Of a stretch of 64,000 bases of DNA, positions 12,263-22,671 are shown one piece after another. Within the stretch, counting starts at the first letter, position 1. Each line of letters starts with the position of its first letter. Under the pieces are notes generated by a model. The model was not told the origin of the DNA and did not search any database. It worked only from the letters and a program-made list of their open reading frames with translations. Source of the DNA: Triticum aestivum (taxonomy: Eukaryota > Streptophyta > Magnoliopsida > Poales > Poaceae); the NCBI RefSeq assembly GCF_018294505.1, contig NC_057809.1:415913648-415977647 (forward strand), in the 5' to 3' direction. Made by a program: the position numbers and the translations under genes.

Positions 12263-13100
12263 CTAAGTTACCTCAATGGGGATATGAATGTCCCAAACAA
12301 TAAGCATTTCATATTTCTTTTTGGCAGTAGGTAGAGGTAGTTGAAAACTTCCAATAGTGATTGTCGGAGATTTTTCAATAACATTAATACCATTGATATG
12401 AAAAGTGAGCTTGCTTTTATTGCAATCAATAACAGCCCCTGCAATATTCAAGAAGGGTCTACCAAGGATAATCGACATGTTGTCGTCCTCGGGCATCTCA
12501 AGTATAACAAAGTCAGTCAAAATAGTAACATTAGCAACAACAACGGGCACATGCTCACAAATACTGATAGGTATGGCAGTTGATTCATCAGCCACTTGCA
12601 AAGATATTTCAGTAGGTGTGAGCTTATTCAAATCAAGTCTTTTATATAAAGAGAAAGGCATAACACTAACACTAGCTCCCAAATCACATAAAGCAGTTTT
12701 CACATAATTTATTTTGATGGAGCATGGTATAGTTGGTATTCCCGGATCTCCAAGTTTTTTAGGTACTCCATCCTTAAAAGTATAATTAGCAAGCATGGTG
12801 GAGATTTCAGCTTCCGGTATTTTTCTCTTATTGGTGATGATGTCTTTCATGTACTTTGCATAAGGAGGCATTTTCAAGATATCAGTCAAGCGAGCATGGA
12901 AAAAGACTGGCCTCAGCATTCCAGCAAAGCATTCAAATTCTTCATCATCTTTCTTTTTAGTTGACTTAGCTGGAAAGGGCATGGGTTTTTGAACCCACGG
13001 TTCTCTTTCTTTACCGTGTTTTCTAGCAACAAAGTCTCTTTTATCATATCATGTATTCTTGGGTTTTGGGTTATCAAGATCAACTGCAGGTTCTATCTCA
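12263..13100 (-). pseudogene. Aspartic protease part of the gag-protease polyprotein (A)
   Basis: The open piece 12263-12982 includes CDLGASVSVMPFSLYKRL (catalytic loop, about 12655-12700) and the downstream motif IILGRPFLNIAGAVIDC. Such retropepsins cut the gag and pol polyproteins. Leading residues (KMPPYAKYMKDIITNKRK) are the linker usual in Athila-type elements. The frame differs from the upstream gag frame, so a frameshift lies between about 13245 and 12982. The ATG at 12982 is internal to the polyprotein, not a true start. No polymerase follows. Confidence 0.75.
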
Positions 13101-13244
13101 ACATCATTTTATGGTTCTTTACTATTTGTTTGAGTGTCTTCATGAACCTCATCATTTTCCTTTTCATTATCAGAAGGTGAGTGTTCATTACTAGACAGAG
13201 TTTCAGCATCAGAGATAGAAATCATTATCATTATTAGGAGGTTT

Positions 13245-14996
13245 TTATACTTCAGGTTCACTAGAGGCATGCAAAGTCCTATCATTTTTCTTCTTCTTTT
13301 TCTTTTTAGAAGGACTGCGTGCATCAGTGTTAACTCTTTGAGAGTCTTGTTCAATTATCTTTGGGTGTCCTTCAGGATAAAGTGGTTCCTGGCTCATTCT
13401 ACCTCCTCTAGTCATTACTCTAACAACATGATCATTGATATTATTATTCATTTCATCTAGCAACTCTCTTTGAGAATTAGCAACTTATTCTAACTGAGTT
13501 TGAACCATAGAAGCATGCTTTCCCACACCTCTAACATCATTTGAGATTCTAAATAACAAGTCACTCAAGCGAGCAATCATATTAGAATTGTATTTCAATT
13601 GTTTCATAACATTTGCATTGAAGTGATCTTGCTTTCTAATATAATTTTCAAATTCATAAAGGCATTGGCTAGGGTGCATATTGTGAGGATTATCATTATC
13701 ATTGAATTTCATTAGCCTATTTACCTCTACCACCTTAGGTGGTGGTGGTGTATAAAGCCCATGTATTTCTTCAATAGGAGGTAAATTTTTGACATCCTCA
13801 TCTTTAATACCTTTTTCCTTCATAGATTTCTTTGCCTCTTACATATCTTCAGGACTGAGATATAAAATACCCCTCTTCTTTGGAGTGGGTTTAGGCGGTG
13901 GTTTAGGAAGAGTCCAATCATCATAATTTTTCAGTATGTTATTCAATAATTCTTCAACTTTCCCAATAGTTTGTTCCCTGAAAACACAACCGGTACAACT
14001 ATCTAGGAAATCCCTAGAAGCATCGGTTAGTCCATTATAGAAGATATAAAGTATTTCATTTTTCTTAAGAGGATGATCAGGTAAAGCATTAAGCAATTGG
14101 AGAAGCCTCCCCCAAGCTTGTGGGGGACTCTCTTCTTCAATTTGCACAAAGTTAAATATTTCCTATAAGGCAGCTTGTTTCCTATGAGCAGGGAAATATT
14201 TTTCAGAGAAGTAATAAATCATATCCTGGGGACTACATACACAACCAGGAGCAAGAGTATTGCACTAAGCTTTAGCATCACCCTTTAATGAGAACGGAAA
14301 TAATTTGGGAATATGGTACTAGCGAGTTTTCTCATCATACGTAAAAAGGGTGGCTATGTCATTCAACTTAGTAAGATGTGCCACAACAGTTTCAGTTTCA
14401 TAACCATGGAAAGGATCAGATTCAACCAAAGTAATTAACTCTGGGTCGATAGAGAATTCATAATCCTTACCATCAATAAAGATAGGTGAAGTAGCAAACT
14501 TAGGATCATATTGCATTCTAGCATTCAAGGATTTTTCTTTATACTTGCATAACAATTTCTCTAGATCAACTATATCCTTACAAGCAAGAATATGTCTAGT
14601 TGTCTCCTCATTCATAACATAACCTTCCAGTACCTTTGGCAATTCATATCTAGGAGGGCTAGTTCTAGTAGGTGTTTCAAGATTTTCAGTTTCAAGCTCA
14701 TCATCAGTTTCAACAATATCATTCTGTCTTACTCTAGCAATTTGGTCATCCAGAAATTCACCTAGTGGCACATCATCATCATCATCAAGCAAGGTACTAG
14801 CATCATCATAAGTATCATTCATAGTATAAGTAGCATCATCAAAAACTAGCAACATATCAGGATTAATAGCATGTGGTGGTGTTTCCAGTTTACTTATAAT
14901 AGAAGGTGAAGCTAAAGCAGAGCTAGATGGCAGTTCCTTACCTCCCCTAGTCTTAGAGGGATAAATCTTAGTCTTAGCATCCTTCAAATTCTTCAT
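13245..14996 (-). pseudogene. Gag of element A, one frame with several stops
   Basis: The ATG at 14996 starts MKNLKDAKTKIYPSKTRGGK. The same frame runs to about 13245, interrupted at 14319 and then near 14275, 14163, 13839, 13485 and 13245. The gag core is readable (EESPPQAWGRLLQLLNALPD, FYNGLTDASRDFLDSCTG), as is a proline-rich and lysine-rich C-terminal part. Gag forms the particle that packages element RNA. The stops are TAA or TAG, mostly explicable as glutamine or tryptophan codons altered by C-to-T or G-to-A change. The gag is large compared with copia gag, as usual for Athila-type elements. Confidence 0.8.
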
Positions 14997-15047
14997 AGTG
15001 ATAAATTGATAATAATCCCAAGTGACTCAACAAATATAGATATGCTT

Positions 15048-15063
15048 CCCGGCAATGGCGCCA
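15048..15063 (-). other. Primer-binding site of A
   Basis: The minus strand reads TGGCGCCATTGCCGGG, eleven bases after the LTR end. It resembles the site of the Sabrina-type element at 48508-48522 (one base different). Confidence 0.75.
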
Positions 15064-15074
15064 GAAAAAGGTCT

Positions 15075-15745
15075 TGATAACCCACAAGTATAGGGGATCG
15101 CAAAAGTTTTCGAGGGTAGAGTATTCAACCCACATTTATAGATTCGACGCAAGGGGAGCCAAAGAATATTTATAAGTATTAGCAACTGAGTTGTCAATTT
15201 AACAACACCTAGAGATTAATTATCTGCAACAAACTAATCAGTAGCAAAGTAGTATGATAGTTTTGATAGTAGTAGCAGCAGTAGTAACGGTAATAGTGAT
15301 AGCAGTAATTTTGTAGCAAGTGCAACAGTAACACTAGCAGTAGTAACTTAGCAAGAACAATATAAGAGAAATTCGTAGGCATTGGATCGATGATTTGTTG
15401 GATGATATTCATCATGTGACAGTCATAACCTACGGTGATTTGACACTAGCTCCAGTTCATAAATATAATGTAGGCATGTATTTCGTAAATAGTCATACGT
15501 GCTTATGGAAAGAACTTGCATGAGATCTTTTGTCCTACCCTCCCATGGCAGCAGGGTCCTATTGGAAACTAAGGGATATTAAGGCCTCCTTTTAATAGAG
15601 AACCGGAACAAAGCATTAACACATGGTGAATACATGAACTCCTCAAACTACGGTCATCACTGGGAGTGGTCCCGACTATTGTCACTCCGGGGTTGCCGGA
15701 TCGTAACACGTAGTAGGTGACTATAACTTGCAAGATCGGATCTAG

Positions 15746-15819
<74 letters not shown>

Positions 15820-16540
15820 ATGGTGATAACATAAACGGTTCAGGTTTGAAATCATGGCACCCGGGCCCAAAGTGACAGGCATTAAGCATGGCAAAGTCAT
15901 AGCAACATCAATCTCATAACATAGTGGATACAAGGGATCATGCCCTAACAAAACTAAGTAGATTACATGATGAATCTCATCCAACTCCTCACCGACCAGC
16001 GAGCCTATGAAGGAATTACTCACTCCCGGAGGGGAGCATCATGGAATTGGTGATGGAGAAGGGTTGGTGATGACGAAGATCGAAGATCCCCCTCTCCGGA
16101 GCCCCAAACGAACTCCAGATTTGGCCTCTCGATGAAGAACAGGAGGTGACAACAGCTCCGTCTCGTGGAACGTGGTAATTCTTTCTCCTTTTTTTCTGGA
16201 AAAATAGGATTTTATAGCGTAAGTTTCAGGGTTTGCGGGCCACCAGGTGGGGACAACCCACCTGGGCGCGCCTGGAGGGGGTGCACCTAGGTGTGTTGTG
16301 CCCACCCAGGTGCCCCCCTCCGGTGGCTCTTGGCTCTAGAAATTCTCATATATTGTATAAAAAATCCTCACAAAGTTTTGTTCCATTCCGAGAACTTTTA
16401 TTTTTGCACAAAAACAACACCATGGTAGTTCTGCTAAAAACAGCGTCGGTCCGAGGTTAGTTTCATTCAAATCATGCAAATTAGAGTCCAAAACAAGAGA
16501 AAAAGCATTAGGAAAAGTAGATATGTTGGAGACGTATCAA
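15075..16540 (-). repeat. 5' LTR of A (1466 bases)
   Basis: This is the partner of 6993-8407. On the minus strand a TATA box (TATAAAA) lies at 16216-16210, preceded by the GC-rich block that is copied inside the element. The copy carries a compound microsatellite at 15747-15819. Confidence 0.9.
15747..15819. repeat. Compound microsatellite (AC)n(AT)n
   Basis: About 29 AC units are followed by about 7 AT units. At the matching place in the other LTR (near 7660-7675) only a few bases (aacatagatata) are present. The expansion therefore arose after insertion. Confidence 0.95.
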
Positions 16541-16635
16541 GCTGATGCGGAAGCATCTTGTATGGCCGCTTGGCTATAGGAGTAGTGCCCGGCTTCAAGT
16601 CTATGATGAATTCAACAGCTCTTGCAGGGGGTATT
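16541..16635 (-). pseudogene. N-terminal RT fragment of G1
   Basis: The minus strand reads PPARAVEFIIDLKPGTTPIA and RPYKM, the start of the gypsy RT. It joins 6992 on one side (after removing A) and 40154 on the other (after removing the solo LTR), where the preceding residues are EDVFPEELPG. The duplicated bases GTATT lie at 16631-16635 and 40154-40158. Confidence 0.85.
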
Positions 16636-17064
16636 GGATACGTTTCCAACGTGTCTATAATTTTTGATTGTTCCATGCTATTATATTATCTGTTTTTGAT
16701 GTTTTATATGCATTAATATGTTATTTTATATGATTTTCGGGACTAACCTATTAACCAAGAGCCCAGTGCCAGTTTCTGTTTTTTTCCTTGTTTTAGAGTT
16801 TCGCAGAAAAGGAATACCAAACAGAGTCCAAACGGAATAAAACTTTCGCCATGATTTTTCTTGGACCAGAAGACACCAAGGAGACTTGGAGTACAAGTCA
16901 GAGGAGCCTCGAGGCGGCCACAAGGGTGGAGGGCGTGCCCCCTGACCTTGTGGGCTCTTTGTAGCTCCCCTAGCCTGATTCTTTCGCCTATATATACTCT
17001 TATACACCAAAAATATCCAGGGAAACCACAAAACCACTTTTCCACTGCCGCAACCTTCTGTACC

Positions 17065-17596
17065 TGTTGGGAATATAGCTACCAGATAAGACCCGCCAAG
17101 GAGGGGCCGGGTCAGCCCCAATGGCGGGTCACAAAGGAAGCCCAGTAATGTTCAAGGCGATAGTTTATTAAGGTTTATAGAAGGCCGAAGCCCAGAGGCG
17201 GCTTAAGGCCCAATATTGTAAACTGACGTATGTAAGGAAAGACTTGTAAAGAAAGGCATATGAAAGAAGTCATCGAGCCGGACACGTTTTATGAGCCGGC
17301 CGGGACTCTGTAGATCGCCAGGCGCCAACCCGTGTATATAAGGGGATGACCCGGCGGCGGCTTAGGGCAAGAAACAAGAGATCGATAACTAAGCCGGCGG
17401 ATTAGCCTCTTGGTGATTGAAACCCCAGCAATTCCAACACAACTAGACGTAGGCTTTTACCTTCATCGTAAGGGGCCGAACTAGTATAAAACCTCTCGTG
17501 TCCTTTGTCCCGATTAACCCCTTTAAGCTTCCTAGTTGCGATGGCCCTATGACTAAGTCCTTTTGCTAGGACATCTATCATTACAATTCCACGACA
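17065..17596 (+). repeat. 5' LTR of C
   Basis: It starts TGTTGGGAATATAGC and ends CCACGACA. A TATA box (TATATAAG) lies at 17335-17342. It has the same length as the 3' copy. Confidence 0.95.
17335..17342 (+). promoter_or_regulatory. TATA box in the 5' LTR of C
   Basis: TATATAAG, present at the same place in the 3' LTR (38743-38750). It is the likely core promoter for the genomic RNA. Confidence 0.6.
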
Positions 17597-17598
17597 GT

Positions 17599-17615
17599 TG
17601 GCGCCCACAGTGGGG
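17599..17615 (+). other. Primer-binding site of C
   Basis: TGGCGCCCACAGTGGGG begins two bases after the LTR end. The position and the TGGCGCC start are typical of a tRNA-derived primer site; I did not assign the tRNA. Confidence 0.7.
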
Positions 17616-17684
17616 CCAGCGCACGGTGGATTTGAGTTCTTGAAGGGCAACTTCGAATGGCTCAAGGGATACGTTGTGGGCCGG

Positions 17685-20111
17685 ATGACCAAGAGTCGTC
17701 ACAGCAAGCTCTACATCAACGACGAAGGCTGGGGCCCCGAGGCCGGCTCAATTGAGTACGGGTACCGGGTCCCTTTCGGCAGGATTCATGTCTTCATCGG
17801 CCGGATCGGCGAATCGGGCCCTAAGCCGGACGTCTGCACCAACATCATCGAGACGGCTCAGCGCGCGAGACCCGCCTGGGCCTGACCCACCGTATAGCGT
17901 GCCTTTGTGGGTTGCATCCATGGAGGTGAATACTCGGAAGGATCAATGGATGGCGGTGAGACAGCCATATGTTCTGACGCCACATCATCAACAAGTGAGA
18001 CAGATTCTTTGTATCAGCTGCAGGATGGCATGCTTGGGGGCTGTTCCGATGGCAACAGTATTCCGGACTCCTTTCATCCACCGAATCGATCCAGAGTCTT
18101 CATGGCAGGCACTCAGCCTGGGCAGAACTCCACGGCAGCAGCAGCAGCAACCACCGGGTCGGCAGCGGCCGGGTCAGGAGACCCCGCGCGCCCCCCGGCC
18201 CAGATGCTAATGGACCTCATGGATAAACTGACGGTTCTGTTGACTGCCGTGGTGGAGCTGGCGGATAAAGCTCAGCACGATGCGGAGGTGGCACGGGTAC
18301 GCGAAGAGATGGCACAGGCCAAGGAAAATTTAGCAGCATAAGAGGTCAGGATGGCTGCGGAGCGGGCGGCTTTGGACGCTCATGCTCAACAGCTTCAAGC
18401 AGAGACTTTCCGGCTCTCGGTGGATCTAAACACGTCAAACGAGGTCATGAGGAGAAGGCATCAGAAAACTCAGTCACATCTACCTCTGATGCTCGATCCT
18501 AGGAACCTTTTCCACACACCTGGGGCCAATCCAAGTAACCCGCCAGAGGCAAATCGGATCACCACACCCGGAGCACTGGTTCAGCCGCGGGCCATGGAAC
18601 CACCTCGTATGTATACTGCTCTGCCTCATTATGCGCCAACACGACCGGGTCACTTCTCCAATCCTTTGGAAAACCTCATTGCTACGTCGGCTCGTTTGGC
18701 GGCTCTCTCGATGGAAGGCGACTCTCCGACAGCAATCGAAACATGAAGGGTGAGAGAACTTCTTCAGACGGCTCTGGCGCAGCAGGATGCGTACTCTTAC
18801 AGTCAAGACAGAATTCTTTCAACCCCTTGCCCGAGCCGGAGCCTGAGCTATAGCAGGCATATGGACTCAGCTGATATGTCAAGCAACGCTCAATGCCGTA
18901 ACCAACCGCGCAGGCATGAGCCGTTGCAGGCTGGAGCCCTTACCTTAGCGGATCAGGAGAGGATCCGACAAGAGGCTGAGCGGGCGATTCAACTGGCAGC
19001 TAAGCAGGCGGCTTATCAAACTTTTCTGGCTTATCCAGCAACCTTTGTTGAGGCAGGAGTAGCCACAAGGACAGGAGGTGTTCCTTTCCAGGTGCCGGCT
19101 ATACGTAATGAGCGCTTACCTGAAGACTTTAAGGGGCCTCATAAAGTGCCTAACTACACGGCCGATTTGTAGCCTGGGGCATGGATTGAGAGTTACGAGA
19201 TGGCAATGGAGCTGTTGGAGGTCAGTGATGCAGCAATGGCTAAGTACTTCACCATGATGTCGGATGGAACGGCTCGCACTTGGTTGAAAGGGTTGCCACC
19301 CAATTCCATCGGCTCATGGGCGGAGTTGAAGGCCCGGTTCATTCAGAACTTCAAAGACACATGTAAGCAACCTATGTCAATCATGGACCTGACTAATTGT
19401 AAGCAAGAGGAAGGGGAGTCCACAACCCATTGGGTGCGCCGGGTCAAGGAGATAATACATTCATCTGATAAAATGGATGCTGGCTCGGCAGTCTTAATGT
19501 TGGAGAAAAATTGCCGTTTTGAACCTCTGAAGAAGAAGCTGGGGCGGCTCAAGCGTGACTACAATGACATGGGCCAGTTGATGGTGGCTCTGGTCAAGTA
19601 TGCTGATTCTGACAGTACCAAGGACCCCGTGTCTGATGAAGAAAAAACAGGGAAGGGAAAGAAGAACGGCAACGGCAAGGGTCACCAGCATAACCCGGCA
19701 AATCAAGGAGGTAATAAATGTAAGGCTGACGAATTTGTGGCTAACACCAATGCACAGGGCAACAATCAACGGCGCAAGGGTAGGCAACCCCCTCGGTCAG
19801 GCGGGTTAGGTCCCACCCTCGAGCAACTATTGAATGAACCTTGCCCAAGACACGACACCCGGGAGAAGCCAGCCACCCATTTGTGGAAGGACTGTACAAT
19901 CATGAAGGCATTTAAAAATTCAAACACATTTGATGGAAGTCATGGGCCTGGCGGCGGTTCAGGCGGAGGCAGCTTTCATGGGCCGGGCGCTGGTTCAGGT
20001 GGAGGCGGTTTTCACGGTCAGGGCCATACGGGTAACCAGGGAGGTTATAATCCACAACCCGGCCAAGGTAATCAGCAGCAACAATCCGGATATCAGAGCA
20101 ACCCAAAATAG
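17685..20111 (+). pseudogene. Gag of element C
   Basis: A likely start is the ATG at 17685 (MTKSRHSKLYINDEGWGPEA). The frame holds a coiled-coil-prone stretch at about 18230-18430. The gag core at 19200-19600 (YFTMMSDGTARTWLKGLPPN, KARFIQNFKDTCKQPMS) belongs to the grass retrotransposon gag type. A lysine- and glycine-rich tail (GPGGGSGGGSFHGPGAGSGG) follows before 20111. Stops in the single frame are at 17883, 17895, 18339, 18744, 19170 and 20109 (TGA, TAG, TAA, TGA, TAG, TAG). No frameshift is needed. Confidence 0.85.
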
Positions 20112-20924
20112 TTGAATAGTGGGCAATACCATGTATTTACCACTAGTTTATGCAAGAGGGACCAAAAGCTTCATAAGAGGGCTGTCAATGCCGCTGAGCT
20201 GGCGATTCCACGTTATTTAAGGTGGTCAGAACAGCCTATTGTGTGGAGCAGAGAAGATCATCCTCCCCGGGTTGATAATCCGGGTCACTTAGCCTTGGTA
20301 GTGGCACCTTAGGTTGGTGGATATAAATTCACTAAAGTGCTCATGGATGGAGGCAGTAGCATCAACATCCTCTACTATGAGACGTTCTGTCGGATGGGAT
20401 TGACTGATAAGAGTCTTAAGCAATCCAACACTGTTTTTCACAGTGTTGTACCTGGCAAGTCGGCATACCCAGTTGGTAAGATTGAACTGGAAGTAGCCTT
20501 TGGGGATGAATATGATTCCAGGGCTAAGAAGTTAACTTTTGAGGTGGTTAAGATCAAAAGCCCATATCATGCTCTGTTTGGACGGCCGGCTTATGCCAAG
20601 TTCATGGCTCGGCCGTGTTATGTGTATCTGCAGCTCAAGATGCCAGGTTATAAAGGCACCATTACAGTACACGGAAGCCGAAAAATAGCTCTGGAGTGTG
20701 AAGAAGGAGATGCCGCTTATGCTGAGTCTGTTTGTGCAATAGAGGAGTTAAAATTTTATAAAGATAATGTTGACCCGGCAGACATGATGTCTTTAAAGAA
20801 GCCAACAACGGAGCATGAACTGGTGTTGAAGTTCAAATCAGCTGATGACACCAAAACGGTTGATTTTGTGCCTGGCGAATCATCCGAGCAGTTCATCATC
20901 AGTGCCAACTTGGATCCAAAATAG
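20112..20924 (+). pseudogene. Aspartic protease of element C
   Basis: The motif KVLMDGGSSINILYYETF carries the catalytic aspartate at about 20345. It is followed by the flap and HALFGRPAYAKFMA. The leading part (YLRWSEQPIVWSREDHPPRV) is the usual linker before the protease in this branch. D-G-G instead of D-S/T-G is normal for the branch as far as I know. Stops at 20310 and 20922 are TAG. Confidence 0.85.
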
Positions 20925-21833
20925 GAAAGTGCGCTCATCGAGTTCATCCGTGAGAACTGGGACATCTTTGCATGGAAACCTTCTGACATGTCGGGTGTCC
21001 CGAGAGAACTCGCTGAGCACACTCTTAAAAATGATTCGAAGTTTAAGCCGGTCAGGCAGTTTCTCCGACGGTTTAACGAGGAAAGGCACAAGGCCATTGG
21101 AGAAGAGGTGGCCCGGCTCTTGGCGGCCGGGTTCATTGTGGAAGTTTTTCACCCAGAGTGGTTGGCTAACCCGGTGCTTGTACTCAAGAAGAACGACACC
21201 TGGCGTATGTGTGTGGATTACACCGATTTAAACAAAGCTTGTCCAGCTGACCCTTTTGCTCTCCCTCGTATTGATCAGATCATTGATGCTACGACGGGTT
21301 GTGAGCGTTTGAGTTTTCTGGATGCTTATTCAGGTTATCATCAGATCAAGATGGCAGTCAAGGACCAGGAGAAGACAGCTTTCATCACTCCGTTTGGAGC
21401 CTTCTGCTATGTGTCTATGCCTTTTGGGCTTAAGAGTGCCCAAGCGACTTATCAACGGTGCATGCAGAATTGCCTTCACAATCAGATTGGGCGTAATGTT
21501 CATGCTTATGTGGATGATATAGTGGTGAAGTCCAGAAAAGAGGAAACCTTGGTAACAGATCTGAAGGAGACCTTTGATAACCTACGGGTCTACAAGATGA
21601 TGCTTAACCCGGCCAAGTGTGTTTTTGGAGTCCCAGCTGGCAAACTCTTGGGTTTTTTGGTGTCCGACCGAGGTATTGAAGCTAACCCGGAGAAAATTAA
21701 GGCAATCACATCCCTGGCCAGACCAGCATGCATCAATGACGTTCAACGGCTGGCGGGTCGTGTTGCTGCTTTGAGCCGGTTCATAAGCCGGTTAGGAGAG
21801 AAGGCGATGCCTTTGTATCAGATGATGAAAAAA
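20925..21833 (+). pseudogene. Reverse transcriptase of element C
   Basis: The domain is uninterrupted for nearly 300 residues: NPVLVLKKNDTWRMCVDYTD, LSFLDAYSGYHQIKM, MPFGLKSAQATYQRCM and the active site AYVDDIVVKS at about 21505-21535 with both aspartates kept. The downstream segment KLLGFLVSDRGIEANPEKI is the thumb. A one-base loss in the A-run at 21828-21833 shifts the frame before the RNase H. Confidence 0.9.
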
Positions 21834-22327
21834 CGGATGACTTTGTTTGGAGTGAAGCTGCAAATTCTGCCTTTGAGGATCTGAAGAAACAGCTTGCTGA
21901 GCCACCAGTTCTTGCTGCTCTGGTTGAGAAAGAACCGCTATTGTTATATGTAGCCGCTAACTCATGAGCTGTTAGTGTGGCGATTGTGGTGGAACGCAAG
22001 GAGGCTGACAAGGAACATCCGGTCCAATGGCCGGTTTACTACGTTAGTGAGGTGTTGATTGAATATAAACAAAGATATCCACATTGGCAGAAGCTCGTTT
22101 ATGGGGTATTCATGGCAAGCCGGAAGCTCAAACATTACTTTCAGGGTCACCCAATCACTGTGATTAGTTCTACTCCTGTGGGAGACATCATTCAAAATAG
22201 AGAAGCTACTGGACAAGCCGCCAAGTGGGCCATTGAACTTGGGTCTCATGGGTTGAAGTATGTACCACGTACTACGATCAAATATCAAGCGCTGGTTGAC
22301 TTTATTAATGATTGGACGGAGATGTAG
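21834..22327 (+). pseudogene. First RNase H of element C (gypsy type)
   Basis: The frame after the shift reads FEDLKKQLAEPPVLAAL, then LLLYVAANS, a TGA at 21964, and AVSVAIVVERKEADKEHPVQ. YVSEVLIEYKQRYPHWQKLV carries the helix with a glutamate-replacing position. Tat elements usually have a degenerate first RNase H and a second, archaeal-like one, which fits here. The frame ends at a TAG at 22325. Confidence 0.75.
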
Positions 22328-22671
22328 ATGCCAGAGGAGAAACCAAACAACACATATTGGACGATTCACTTTGATGGGTCCAGACAGTGGGAAGGCTCGG
22401 GGGCTGGAGTGGTTTTAACTTCCCCTCGATGTGACAATTTTTTTATGTGTTGTGATTGATGTTTCCTTGTACTAACAACGCAGCAGAATATGAAGCCTTG
22501 TTCCATGGTCTTCGAATGGCTAAAGAAATGAGTCTGAGCAGGGTCTAGTGCCTTGGCTATTCAGATTTGGTGGCTCAACAGGTATCAGGCAAGTGGGATT
22601 CCAAGGACCCTCTCATGGCGGCTTATCACCGTGAAGTCGATGCTGTTGCAGGACATTTTAAAGGTTGTTAG
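22328..22671 (+). pseudogene. Second RNase H of element C, cut by element D
   Basis: WTIHFDGSRQWEGSGAGVVL matches the start of an archaeal-like RNase H, with the catalytic aspartate in FDGS. Frameshifts follow near 22440. The rest (AAEYEALFHGLRMAKEMS in the shifted frame) holds the glutamate region. Element D inserted at 22671. The last part resumes at 31362 with HIDRRKNEANDALSRLGSQR, which links to the integrase. The extra RNase H is a known feature of the Tat branch. Confidence 0.75.

Larger units (their letters stand above)
6993..16540 (-). mobile_element. A: Fatima/Athila-type LTR retrotransposon without polymerase
   Basis: Two LTRs starting TGATACGTCTCC and ending GGGTTATCA (minus strand) bound a 6.7 kb internal domain. 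Flanks are agctc (6988-6992) and agctg (16541-16545), a 5-base duplication with one mismatch. The insertion lies inside the G1 RT. The internal order on the minus strand is primer-binding site, gag, protease, a copy of LTR upstream sequence, then an extra ORF. I see no RT, RNase H or integrase between 8408 and 12262, so it would have depended on a partner for movement. The family name is a recollection of the LTR ends; the Athila branch fits the gag/protease type and the extra ORF. Confidence 0.8.

Noticed and set aside
15569..16023. Two open frames with Cys-Val repeats
   Set aside because: They are translations of the AC microsatellite in the LTR of A.
16630..16642. Reading the Sabrina-type LTR as starting TGGATACG at 16635 with GGTAT as duplication
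   Set aside because: The right flank at 40154 reads GTATT. Starting the LTR at 16636 gives an exact duplication and aligns GATACG without a gap.
20756..21152. Minus-strand open frames under the RT of C (90-126 codons)
   Set aside because: Shadows of the conserved plus-strand frame. They have no recognisable similarity and no promoter, unlike the antisense gene at 33975-37517.
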